Below are positions 9,734 through 17,877 of a stretch of 41,225 bases of DNA, piece by piece. The notes beneath the pieces were generated by a model that did no database searches, was not told where the DNA came from, and was given only the letters and a program-made list of their open reading frames with translations. Position 1 is the stretch's first letter, and each line of letters begins with the position of its first letter. The stretch is from Thermincola sp. GTDB taxonomy: Bacteria > Bacillota > Thermincolia > Thermincolales > UBA2595. The stretch lies in assembly GCA_022735835.1 (NCBI GenBank), contig DYZU01000172.1, forward strand, positions 1-41,225. Direction: 5' to 3'. Position numbers and translations under genes: made by a program.

Positions 9734-9761
9734 TTGACATCGACAATCTTATTAATAAAAT
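9734..9761 (+). promoter_or_regulatory. Sigma-A-type promoter upstream of the 44-aa Cys-rich ORF
   Basis: TTGACA (9734-9739) - 16 nt - TAAAAT (9756-9761). Confidence 0.55.
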
Positions 9762-9767
9762 AATATT

Positions 9768-9782
9768 TGAAAGAATCTTTCA
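9768..9782. promoter_or_regulatory. Operator-like palindrome at the predicted transcription start
   Basis: TGAAAGA-A-TCTTTCA perfect inverted repeat immediately downstream of the -10. Confidence 0.4.
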
Positions 9783-9827
9783 GAAAATTTTTAACATCAT
9801 GTTTTCAGCAGCAAGGAGAGGATGTAA

Positions 9828-9962
9828 GTGTCCCAGGAAATCTGCAGCCAGTGCGCGAAATGCAGCAATAAAGGCAGCATATGCGGAGGACAGGCCGGGT
9901 TCTTTTTCTCGGAAGCATGTCCGGCCAGCGAGCAATATATCGGAAACGGCCGCTGGGACTAA
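9828..9962 (+). CDS. Small Cys-rich protein, 44 aa (GTG start; not in the ORF track)
   Basis: AAGGAGAGG ribosome-binding site, 6-nt spacer, then (M)SQEICSQCAKCSNKGSICGGQAGFFFSEACPASEQYIGNGRWD*; terminator follows. Confidence 0.65.
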   Translation: MSQEICSQCAKCSNKGSICGGQAGFFFSEACPASEQYIGNGRWD

Positions 9963-9981
9963 ATTGAATAGTAATTTATGA

Positions 9982-10020
9982 AAGCCTGAGGCCCTATTGA
10001 AGGGCTTCTTTCACTTTTTT
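9982..10020 (+). terminator. Terminator downstream of the 44-aa Cys-rich ORF
   Basis: AGGCCCT-ATTGA-AGGGCTT followed by a T-rich tract. Confidence 0.6.
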
Positions 10021-10031
10021 TAACTATCTTT

Positions 10032-11801
10032 TTACTCTTTTTCCTGCTCATAAAGCGGGATGTGGAAAGAGAACTTCGTTCCTTTCCCCGGCTCACTGGT
10101 TGCGTTTACTTCTCCCCCGTGAGCCTGGACAATATTTTTGACTATGGCCAGTCCCAAACCGGTTCCGCCTTCGGTTTCCCTGGTGCGGGCCTTGTCAACT
10201 TTGTAAAAACGTTCCCAGACATGTTCCAGTTCTTCCTTGGGAATTCCGGGCCCGGAATCCTGCACATACACTTCCACACTCTTTTCATGCGGGACAGCCC
10301 CTATTTCAACCGTTCCATTAACAGGCGTGTATTTGAGGGCATTGTCCAGAAGGTTGACCAGCACCTGCTGTAGCCTGTCTTCATCACCCCTGATAAAAGG
10401 TAATCCTCCGGGCAGTGAAACAACGATGTTTTTGTTTTGCTCGCCAAAAAGCGGGTTGAACCTGTTGGCAACCCGGTAAACCAACTCTTCAACCGGTATC
10501 TTTTCAAATTTCATACTAATGTTGCCGGTTTCCAGCTGTGTAAGGTCCAGTAAATCGTTAACCAGCCTTCTCAATCTCAGGGTCTCGTCAAGCAATATAT
10601 TGAGGTATTTCTGCCGTTCTTCTTCATTTTCCGCCAGCCCGTCCGCCAGGGCTTCAACATAACCCTGCAACAGGCTCAGCGGGCTTCTCAGTTCATGCGA
10701 AACGTTGGCCACAAATTCCCGCCGGAGCGATTCCAGTTGCCTTTCCTTGGTCACATCATGGAGCACGGCCACAACGCCGCGAATATCCCCTGCTTCATGG
10801 CGCAGAGGGGTTAGCCCTATCTTAAATGTCCGGTCGTTAAGCTCGATTTCCGTTTTAATTTGGGTCTTATCCATCAACACGGCCTGAAAATACTCTTTTA
10901 GCTCGGAAAATAAATTAAGGTCATGAATGTTTCGCAAACCCGCCTCTTTTGACAGGTTGAGCAATTCTGAGGCCGGCGGGTTTATCAGCAAAATATTCCC
11001 GCTGGTGTCAATTGTGATAACCGCATCAGTCATGCTGGTCAGAATGTTTTCCAGCTGTTCCTTGCCTGTGGAAAGGGCGTCTATGTTTTTCTGCAGTTCC
11101 GCTGAAAGGTGATTCAGGGTGCTTCCCAGCAGGCCTATTTCGTCCTCTGATTCTATGGTAACCTTGCTGTTAAAATTACCCTTAGCCATCTCCAGGGCCA
11201 CCCTGTTCATATCCAGGATAGGTTTGGTAATCCGTTTGGACAGAATAAAGCCCAGAATCGTAGCCAGGAATATAGTGCCGACTGTTCCGTAGAGGATAAA
11301 TTTCTGGACCGTCCGGACTGTCTGAGTCACCGGCTCGACAGGCGAGTGCAGGAAAACGGCCCCTATAACCTCACGCTGAAATTTAATGGGAACGCCTACG
11401 GAAAGAACCGTCATATCAAGGGCGGGGTAAACCCCGCGCTGGACCACAATCTCGCCCTGTAAAATTTTTTCCACATCAGGGAATTCTATTTTAGCCCCCC
11501 GGTGCATTCCCCTGCCCTGAATCGTACAGGACCGGATCAATCCCCTCCGGTCAGTTATGACAATTTTAGCATCAATGTACTTGCTGATGATAAACAGTTC
11601 TTCCTCCCATTCCTGCCTGTCAGGCGCGGAAGCGATCATTTCGGCAATCTTGCCTCCGTTGGCAGCCAGTTCCTGGGACTTAAGAGAAAAGTAGAAATCC
11701 TCAAAAAACTGGGAGAGAAAAAGGCCGAGAAGAAACATGACCAGGATCACCAGAATTACTATGGCCAGCCAGAGCTTACCGACAAGGCTGCGGTTTATCA
11801 T
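10032..11801 (-). CDS. Sensor histidine kinase (TM, HAMP, PAS, HisKA, HATPase; PhoR/ResE-like)
   Basis: FVANVSHELRSPLSLLQGYVEAL H-box; DNALKYTP; GTGLGLAIVKNIVQAHGG. Confidence 0.92.
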   Translation of the reverse strand: MINRSLVGKLWLAIVILVILVMFLLGLFLSQFFEDFYFSLKSQELAANGGKIAEMIASAPDRQEWEEELFIISKYIDAKIVITDRRGLIRSCTIQGRGMHRGAKIEFPDVEKILQGEIVVQRGVYPALDMTVLSVGVPIKFQREVIGAVFLHSPVEPVTQTVRTVQKFILYGTVGTIFLATILGFILSKRITKPILDMNRVALEMAKGNFNSKVTIESEDEIGLLGSTLNHLSAELQKNIDALSTGKEQLENILTSMTDAVITIDTSGNILLINPPASELLNLSKEAGLRNIHDLNLFSELKEYFQAVLMDKTQIKTEIELNDRTFKIGLTPLRHEAGDIRGVVAVLHDVTKERQLESLRREFVANVSHELRSPLSLLQGYVEALADGLAENEEERQKYLNILLDETLRLRRLVNDLLDLTQLETGNISMKFEKIPVEELVYRVANRFNPLFGEQNKNIVVSLPGGLPFIRGDEDRLQQVLVNLLDNALKYTPVNGTVEIGAVPHEKSVEVYVQDSGPGIPKEELEHVWERFYKVDKARTRETEGGTGLGLAIVKNIVQAHGGEVNATSEPGKGTKFSFHIPLYEQEKE

Positions 11802-12496
11802 TTCGTCACCTCAAACTTATAACCGATTCCCCAGACCGTGACAATATATGACGCAAATTCACCATACCGTGAGATTTTTTCTCTAAGTTTTTTGATATGG
11901 GTGTCCACTGTTCTCAGGTCGCCGTAAAAATCGTACCCCCATACGTGCTCCAGCAACTGTTCCCTGGTAAAAACACGTCCCTGGTTTTTGGCCAGAAACG
12001 TTAGCAGCTCAAATTCTTTAGGGGTAAAGTTTACTTTGTGGCCGCCGACCTCAATCTCGCGGGCTTCCTGGTTGATAACCAGCCCCGGAAAACGCAGCAC
12101 GGCCACCTGAGACGGTGCGGTTTTGGAGCCAATCCGCCGTAGCATGGCTTTAACCCGGGCCACCAGCTCCCGCGGGCTGAACGGTTTTACCACATAATCG
12201 TCCGCGCCCAACTCAAAACCGAGCACCCGGTCTATTTCTTCCCCTTTGGCAGTAAGCATAATTACCGGAATGTCCAGGTCATTCCGGATTTTTTTACACA
12301 CTGTCAGTCCATCCACTTTGGGCATCATTATATCCAGTATCACCAGGTCAAAGCTCGTTTGCTGCAGTAAATTTAAGGCCTGTTCCCCATCACCGGCCTC
12401 CGCCACCTTAAACCCTTCTCTTTCCAAATAAAGCCTTACCAGTTCCCGCATTTTGGGTTCATCATCCACGATTAGAATGTTTCCTGTCTGGTTCAT
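11798..12496 (-). CDS. OmpR/PhoB-family response regulator (ResD-like)
   Basis: ILIVDDEPKMRELV...DLVILDIMMPKVDGL...GADDYVVKPFSPRELVARVKA; winged-helix C-terminus; overlaps the histidine kinase gene. Confidence 0.93.
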   Translation of the reverse strand: MNQTGNILIVDDEPKMRELVRLYLEREGFKVAEAGDGEQALNLLQQTSFDLVILDIMMPKVDGLTVCKKIRNDLDIPVIMLTAKGEEIDRVLGFELGADDYVVKPFSPRELVARVKAMLRRIGSKTAPSQVAVLRFPGLVINQEAREIEVGGHKVNFTPKEFELLTFLAKNQGRVFTREQLLEHVWGYDFYGDLRTVDTHIKKLREKISRYGEFASYIVTVWGIGYKFEVTK

Positions 12497-12527
12497 ATCA
12501 AACTCCTTTTGAGTTTACTATCTAAAA

Positions 12528-12557
12528 AAATCTTCCTAAAACAAGTTAGGAAGATTT
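12528..12557 (-). terminator. Terminator downstream of the FmdB-like gene
   Basis: AAATCTTCCTAA...TTAGGAAGATTTTTTT on the minus strand. Confidence 0.75.
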
Positions 12558-12591
12558 GGTTAAAAGGGCCACCTGCCCATATTTTTTAACC

Positions 12592-12795
12592 TCAGCCGAA
12601 CCTGGTGGTAGCCCCGCAGCTTAAGTCACAGGAGCTTGCCGTTGTGGATTTCACTGCCACCGAAAACGGCGCAAAAACCTGTTTTACACTGGAACTGTTG
12701 CATTTCGGGCATTTTACCTGATCACGCTCGCTGATGGAAGTCCTTACGGTAAATTTGTGGTCACATGATTTGCATTTGAAATCGTATGCCGGCAT
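12592..12795 (-). CDS. FmdB-family zinc ribbon protein
   Basis: MPAYDFKCKSCDHKFTVRTSISERDQVKCPKCNSSSVKQVF; GGAGGT ribosome-binding site just upstream favours this internal start over the longer ORF. Confidence 0.85.
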   Translation of the reverse strand: MPAYDFKCKSCDHKFTVRTSISERDQVKCPKCNSSSVKQVFAPFSVAVKSTTASSCDLSCGATTRFG

Positions 12796-12856
12796 AATAT
12801 CACCTCCATAATAACTTCTCCGGTTGTGCAAATTATATAAAACTATTGGCCACAAG

Positions 12857-12966
12857 TCAACTTGCAAACGATGAGTTTTTCAGCCGGTCTATCTCATCTT
12901 CAATCCGTTCCATCTCGTCAATCATCTCGGGTTTTACGGAATGGGCAGGCCACCTTTTCCATACAT
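12857..12966 (-). pseudogene. Frameshifted small ORF (MYGKGGLPIP / VKPEMIDEMERIEDEIDRLKNSSFAS)
   Basis: Strong ribosome-binding site (AAAGGGGTGG) before ATG at 12966; stop after 10 codons; coherent charged-helix coding in an adjacent frame to the TGA at 12859..12857. Confidence 0.35.
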
Positions 12967-12983
12967 TTCCACCCCTTTAGGTT

Positions 12984-13175
12984 TTATACCATCTTAATGG
13001 CCTGATTGGGACAATAGTTAAGGCATTGGCCGCAACCCTGGCAATACGAGTTGACAAAATACGGTTCATTATTGTCTTCACGTTCTATAGCGTTGGCCGG
13101 GCACACCCTTTTGGCCGGGCAAAATGGTGATTTGTCACACCTTGCAGGGTCAATGACAGCTCTTTGATCCATCAT
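12984..13175 (-). CDS. 4Fe-4S ferredoxin-like protein
   Basis: CDKSPFCPAKRVCPANAI and CQGCGQCLNYCPNQAIKMV. Confidence 0.88.
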   Translation of the reverse strand: MMDQRAVIDPARCDKSPFCPAKRVCPANAIEREDNNEPYFVNSYCQGCGQCLNYCPNQAIKMV

Positions 13176-13204
13176 TTTTCTCCCCCCATTCTATATACAA
13201 CAAT

Positions 13205-13221
13205 ATACCCCTATGGGGTAT
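13205..13221. promoter_or_regulatory. CsoR/CstR-type operator palindrome
   Basis: ATACCCC-TAT-GGGGTAT, overlapping or just downstream of the predicted +1. Confidence 0.65.
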
Positions 13222-13229
13222 CTATCTCT

Positions 13230-13258
13230 ATTCTAATATTCTATTTTACGATTGTCAA
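13230..13258 (-). promoter_or_regulatory. Sigma-A promoter of the ferredoxin operon
   Basis: Minus-strand TTGACA (13258-13253) - 17 nt - TAGAAT (13235-13230). Confidence 0.7.
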
Positions 13259-13271
13259 CATTAATTTAGCG

Positions 13272-13296
13272 GGGCTGTCCCTAAATGGGACAGCCC
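13272..13296. repeat. Perfect 10-bp inverted repeat after the trxB stop
   Basis: GGGCTGTCCC-TAAAT-GGGACAGCCC; no U-tract on either strand. Confidence 0.7.
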
Positions 13297-13298
13297 TG

Positions 13299-14228
13299 TC
13301 ACTCACTGCTTTCATGCTCAATATACTGCTCTGCCGAGACTGCGGCCACCGCTCCGTCGGCAACCGCCGTTACCACCTGGCGCAGCGGGGTCTGTCTGAC
13401 ATCTCCCGCCGCAAAAACACCGCGGCGTGATGTCTGCATTTTTTCATCGGTGATAATATAACCTCTTTCATCTATTTCCACAAACCCCCGGAACAGTTCG
13501 GTGCTCGGTTCCTTACCGATGTAGACAAACACGCCGTCCACAGCTACAGCCTTTTCCTCGTTTGTCCGGAGGTTCCTGATCTTAACCGCCTCCACATGGT
13601 CTTTTCCCAAAACACCGGTTACAACGGAATCCAGGATGAATTCTATCCTGGGGTGAGCCATGGCCTTTTCCTGCAGTACCTTGGTAGCCCTCAGTTCATT
13701 TCTGCGGTGTATTACGTACACCTTTTCAGCGAACTTGGTAAGAAATATACCTTCCTGGATCGCTGAGTCCCCTCCCCCGACCACAGCTACGGTTTTCCCC
13801 TGGAAGAAGGCCCCGTCACAGGTAGCGCAGTAAGATACCCCGCGCCCCATGAACTCATTTTCTCCCGGTACTTCCAGAGGTTTCGACCGGGCGCCGGTAG
13901 CAATAATTACTGACCTGGCGGTGAAGTCCCCGTCATATGTCTTGATTTCAAAATTCCCGTCAGGTTTTTGGTTTACTGAGAGCACTTCGGTAAATTTTAT
14001 CTCGGTCCCGAATCTTCTGGACTGTTCGTCCATTTTCATCATTAAATCAGGTCCCGGTATGCCTTCCGGGAACCCGGGGTAGTTATCTATCCTGTCGGTA
14101 GTTGCTGCCTGGCCTCCCGGCATACCCCTTTCCAGTATTACTGTTTTGAGGGCAGCCCTGGAGGCATACAACCCGGCCGATAACCCCGCCGGTCCGCCGC
14201 CGATTATGATTACGTCATACATTTCCAT
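13299..14228 (-). CDS. trxB: Thioredoxin-disulfide reductase
   Basis: IIIGGGPAGLSAGLYASRA; SYCATCDGAFF; VVGGGDSAIQEG; GVFAAGDVR. Confidence 0.95.
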   Translation of the reverse strand: MEMYDVIIIGGGPAGLSAGLYASRAALKTVILERGMPGGQAATTDRIDNYPGFPEGIPGPDLMMKMDEQSRRFGTEIKFTEVLSVNQKPDGNFEIKTYDGDFTARSVIIATGARSKPLEVPGENEFMGRGVSYCATCDGAFFQGKTVAVVGGGDSAIQEGIFLTKFAEKVYVIHRRNELRATKVLQEKAMAHPRIEFILDSVVTGVLGKDHVEAVKIRNLRTNEEKAVAVDGVFVYIGKEPSTELFRGFVEIDERGYIITDEKMQTSRRGVFAAGDVRQTPLRQVVTAVADGAVAAVSAEQYIEHESSE

Positions 14229-14253
14229 TCAAATTCACCCCTAATGCTTTATG

Positions 14254-15282
14254 TCATATATCATTTCCCTTTTCCGGGCAATTTTGCAAGTTAATTTCAT
14301 AACAGTGTTTTTCGGTCCGCTTGTAAAATCTTACAGCAGACTCTTTTCTGACGTTGCTGAAAACCTTGCCTTTCATGTTCAGAATTTCATGAGCTGTATT
14401 TATATCCGTTTCCTCAAAAACTATTTTGTTTCCCGGCACCGCCTGGCCTATTTTCCAAACTTCACCGGAGATGACACAAGCTATTTGGGGATACCCCCCG
14501 GTGGACTGCGAGTCGTTTAACAGTACTATCAGATTGCCTGACGGCAGTACCTGGATGCTGCCCGGCACCACCGGGTATGATTCCATTGTTGCCGCCGAGT
14601 TGGAAATAATAGTGTTTTGCCCTTCCAAGCAGCACCCCATCCGGTCAAAACGCCCGGTGACTTCAAACGGGGACTCAAACAGTTTAGCGTATTCCCGCTT
14701 AGAGAATCTGTCCGAATTTATCCCCCTGATTACCTTCACCGAAATTTTCGACGGGTAGACCGGGCGCTGGTCTCCGGGAAGTTTATTGCCCACTTGCGTA
14801 ATCTCCAGGCTACGCCGCACAGTTTTGATCAGGTCTCCTTTTTTCAACCGGCGTCCGGCAAGCCCGCCGAACCCAGCGGTCAGTAAAGTGGACCGGCTGC
14901 CAAGCACAACAGGGACGTCTATGCCCCCGGAGATAGCCAGGTAACTTCTGCACCCCTCCCTCCTGTACCCAAAACTGAGGATGTCTCCGGCAGAACAAAA
15001 AAAACTTTCCCACATCGGGACTTTATGTCCTGAGAGGTGAAGTTCCATGTCAGCCCCGGTCACGGCCACTATACAGTCGCGCAAAAAAAGCAGCGCAGGC
15101 CCCTGCAGGGTGATTTCCAGAGCAGCATCGCCGGGGCTGTTGCCTACCAGCATATTGGCTGTCCGCAAGGCCCACGGGTCAACTCCCCCGGAAACCGGAA
15201 CACCCTGGTGCCGGTATCCGTACCTGCCCAAATCCTGCACAGTTGTGAGGAAACCGGGTTCTAAAACTTTGGCCACAGGCAT
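14254..15282 (-). CDS. pxpC: 5-oxoprolinase subunit PxpC / biotin-dependent carboxyltransferase family
   Basis: VLEPGFLTTVQDLGRYGYRHQGVPVSGGVDPWALRTANMLVGN; SQSTGGYP. Confidence 0.92.
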   Translation of the reverse strand: MPVAKVLEPGFLTTVQDLGRYGYRHQGVPVSGGVDPWALRTANMLVGNSPGDAALEITLQGPALLFLRDCIVAVTGADMELHLSGHKVPMWESFFCSAGDILSFGYRREGCRSYLAISGGIDVPVVLGSRSTLLTAGFGGLAGRRLKKGDLIKTVRRSLEITQVGNKLPGDQRPVYPSKISVKVIRGINSDRFSKREYAKLFESPFEVTGRFDRMGCCLEGQNTIISNSAATMESYPVVPGSIQVLPSGNLIVLLNDSQSTGGYPQIACVISGEVWKIGQAVPGNKIVFEETDINTAHEILNMKGKVFSNVRKESAVRFYKRTEKHCYEINLQNCPEKGNDI

Positions 15283-15292
15283 TTTTTCTCAC

Positions 15293-16069
15293 CTAAAGCT
15301 CCTCAAACGGGTTTTTTATGAGCACATTGTCTTTCAAAAACGCGGCTCTGATTTCCTGCAGAATTGCCACGGCGTTGGCATTGTCCCCGTGAACGCATAT
15401 GGTATCAACATAGACTTTGATTTCTTTACCGTCGCAACAAACAACCCTGTTTTCCTTTACCATTTTGACGGCTTTTCCCGCGGCTTCAACCGGGTCGGTA
15501 ACTACCGCCCCGCCGGATTTTCGGCCCAGCAAGGTTCCGTCGGCCTTATAATTACGGTCTGCATAACCTTCCTGGAGTACCTTTAAACCTTTCTCCCGCG
15601 CCAGTTCAACAATTGGTGATCCCGCCAGGGTCACCAGGGCCGGTCCCTCCAGGGATGCCACGGCGTCAATTACGGCAGAGGCTGTTTCAATATGGGAAAC
15701 CGCCGAATTGTATAATTCACCGTGTGGTTTGACATATTTGACCTCTCCTCCCAGCGACCTGGCAACAGCCATAAGGGCTCCTACCTGGTAAACAATCATG
15801 TGCCGGACATCATTATATGAAAGGCACATAGGCCTCCTTCCGAAACCGATTAAGTCGGGATAACCGGGATGAGCTCCAATTGCCACCCCGTTTTTTAAAC
15901 ACTCATTTACTGTTTTAAACATCTGATTTGGGTCACCGGCATGAAATCCACACGCTATATTGGCCGAAGTAATTAATTTTATTATTTCTTCATCATGACC
16001 AAAGCTGTAAATTCCAAAACCTTCACCAACATCACAGTTTAAATCGATCCTGTACATGGCAACCTCCAA
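15293..16069 (-). CDS. pxpA: 5-oxoprolinase subunit PxpA (LamB/YcsF family)
   Basis: DLNCDVGEGFGIY...SANIACGFHAGDP...GAHPGYPDL...VKPHGELYN. Confidence 0.95.
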   Translation of the reverse strand: MEVAMYRIDLNCDVGEGFGIYSFGHDEEIIKLITSANIACGFHAGDPNQMFKTVNECLKNGVAIGAHPGYPDLIGFGRRPMCLSYNDVRHMIVYQVGALMAVARSLGGEVKYVKPHGELYNSAVSHIETASAVIDAVASLEGPALVTLAGSPIVELAREKGLKVLQEGYADRNYKADGTLLGRKSGGAVVTDPVEAAGKAVKMVKENRVVCCDGKEIKVYVDTICVHGDNANAVAILQEIRAAFLKDNVLIKNPFEEL

Positions 16070-16075
16070 GGGTTT

Positions 16076-16729
16076 TTATATGGTGTGCCGCTCCGCCACG
16101 GTAAAATTAACTTTGTCCCCCGGTTTTAACAAGCAGAGTTCGGGACGTTCCAGGTCAAACATCTTAAAAGGTGTCCAGCCTATAACATGCCAGCCGCCCG
16201 GAGAATCAAAAGGGTAAATTCCGGTCTGGAACCCGGCAACAGCAACAGACCCGGCTGCTACTTTTGGGGCCGGTGTTGTCTTCCGGGGAACAACAAGTTC
16301 CGGCGGAAGTTTACCCATATAGGGGAAGCCCGGCAGGAAGCCGATGCCCCAAACTGTATATGTCTTTTGGGAGTGATAACGGATTATTTCTTCTTCCGTC
16401 ATATTTAAATACTCCGCCAGCTTGCTCAAATCCGGGCCATATCTGCCGCCGTAATACACGGGTATAGATATTATGTTTGGCTTTCCGGTTTTTTTGGTAC
16501 CGCCGGCAAGCCTTGCCCTGATATACTGTACCACATTGTCTGGCGTGATCATTTGAGGATTGTAGTATACACCGATACTGTTATAGCAAAGGACAATATC
16601 ACTTATTCCATCCGGCGCCTGTTCGCGCAGGCTGTAATAGTCTCTCTGCAGTTGCCTGATATCTCTCTCCGATTCTGCACCCTCATAAAAAAGTACCAGG
16701 GCGCTGTCGCCCAAATACCGGATTTTCAT
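16076..16729 (-). CDS. pxpB: 5-oxoprolinase subunit PxpB (KipI-like)
   Basis: IRYLGDSALVLFYE...IPVYYGG...GFLPGFPYMGKLP...SVAVAGFQTGIYPFDSPGGWHVIGWTP. Confidence 0.93.
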   Translation of the reverse strand: MKIRYLGDSALVLFYEGAESERDIRQLQRDYYSLREQAPDGISDIVLCYNSIGVYYNPQMITPDNVVQYIRARLAGGTKKTGKPNIISIPVYYGGRYGPDLSKLAEYLNMTEEEIIRYHSQKTYTVWGIGFLPGFPYMGKLPPELVVPRKTTPAPKVAAGSVAVAGFQTGIYPFDSPGGWHVIGWTPFKMFDLERPELCLLKPGDKVNFTVAERHTI

Positions 16730-16762
16730 TAATCCATCCTCTTTTAACCATAGAATTTTAAG

Positions 16763-16802
16763 AAAAAAGGCCCCCGCCGAAGCCTAGCTCGCCTGAAGGG
16801 CC
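16763..16802 (-). terminator. Terminator/attenuator-like hairpin between the small zinc ribbon gene and pxpB
   Basis: Minus-strand GGCCC...GGGCC stem followed by TTTTTTC. Confidence 0.55.
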
Positions 16803-16832
16803 TGGTGAATTTATCCTGATGGATTCCGCTAA

Positions 16833-16973
16833 TCACTGTTTCTGCGAATGATTTTCAGCCGGAACAAATCCAACTTCAGTAATGTCTTTGCCGCATTGGG
16901 GACATATCCATTGAACTCCGATGTATGCCGAATATGAGAATTCATTACAATAAGGACAGAGTTTGGCATTCAC
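16833..16973 (-). CDS. Small zinc-ribbon protein, 46 aa (GTG start; not in the ORF track)
   Basis: (M)NAKLCPYCNEFSYSAYIGVQWICPQCGKDITEVGFVPAENHSQKQ*; two CxxC knuckles. Confidence 0.55.
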   Translation of the reverse strand: MNAKLCPYCNEFSYSAYIGVQWICPQCGKDITEVGFVPAENHSQKQ

Positions 16974-17221
16974 TACAGGTCACCGCTTTCAAGATTTTTG
17001 TGCTGTCGCAGGTATATTAATTCTTCCCTTAAACCAGATTATATGTTTGAACCGAGGTGCTTGTCAATGCCTGAAGGAAATTTTGTAAAATTCGGAAATC
17101 AGCAGGTTTTCTCGTTATTATTGTGGAACACACTACTTTCAGTTAAAATTATATTAAATAACGATGCGTCTAAAGTAATTCGGCTGTTTTGGGAGAATTC
17201 GAAGGGTTGGATATTGTTGTG

Positions 17222-17737
17222 TTGAACTTGCCAAACTTGATAACAATAGTCAGAATATTGCTTATACCGGTTTTTTTATTGCTTTTTTGGTCCGGTATCC
17301 CGAACGGCGTTATAATTGCGATGATAGTGGTGGGAATATCGGGAATCACGGACATGGTTGACGGTTATCTGGCCAGAAAATATAATATGATCACATCACT
17401 GGGAAAAATTCTCGATCCTCTGGCCGATAAGCTGATGATTATAACAGTCATGACCTCTCTGTTTTTGATAGGGAAATTACCGTCCTGGCTGGTGATACTG
17501 GTGCTGGTCAAGGAAATGGTTTTAGTCTTGGGGGGCGTTTTTCTGATATTTAGGAAGAGAATTGTGGTCAGCGCCAATTTTTATGGCAAAGCTGCAACGG
17601 TTCTGATCTATTTGGCTCTTTTTTTCGGAGCCTTTGAGCTGAACGGCAGGACAGCGATGGCCCTGATTGCCGGGGCTGCCTCGGTTATTGCCTTAATCAA
17701 TTACATGTACAGTTTTAATCGGCGGCAGGAATGTTAG
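17222..17737 (+). CDS. pgsA: CDP-diacylglycerol--glycerol-3-phosphate 3-phosphatidyltransferase
   Basis: NLPNLITIVRILLIPVF...DMVDGYLARKYNMITSLGKILDPLADKLM; probable TTG start inside ORF 17189..17737. Confidence 0.88.
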   Translation: MNLPNLITIVRILLIPVFLLLFWSGIPNGVIIAMIVVGISGITDMVDGYLARKYNMITSLGKILDPLADKLMIITVMTSLFLIGKLPSWLVILVLVKEMVLVLGGVFLIFRKRIVVSANFYGKAATVLIYLALFFGAFELNGRTAMALIAGAASVIALINYMYSFNRRQEC

Positions 17738-17809
17738 CGGGTGCCAGTACCCTTCCGCAAATTGGCTAATCCAGTTGTCCACTTCTTTTTGCATATCTTT
17801 TATTTCCAT
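17693..17809 (-). pseudogene. 5' remnant of a MazG-type nucleotide pyrophosphohydrolase gene
   Basis: MEIKDMQKEVDNWISQFAEGYWHPLT resembles the N-terminus of MazG-like (YpjD-type) proteins; stops after 38 aa with no EExxE core, running into the 3' end of pgsA. Confidence 0.5.
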
Positions 17810-17877
17810 GTTTTTGGCCCCCTGTCGGAAAAATCTACATTTTATATTAAAACACCCGCCATGATTTGTAAATACTC

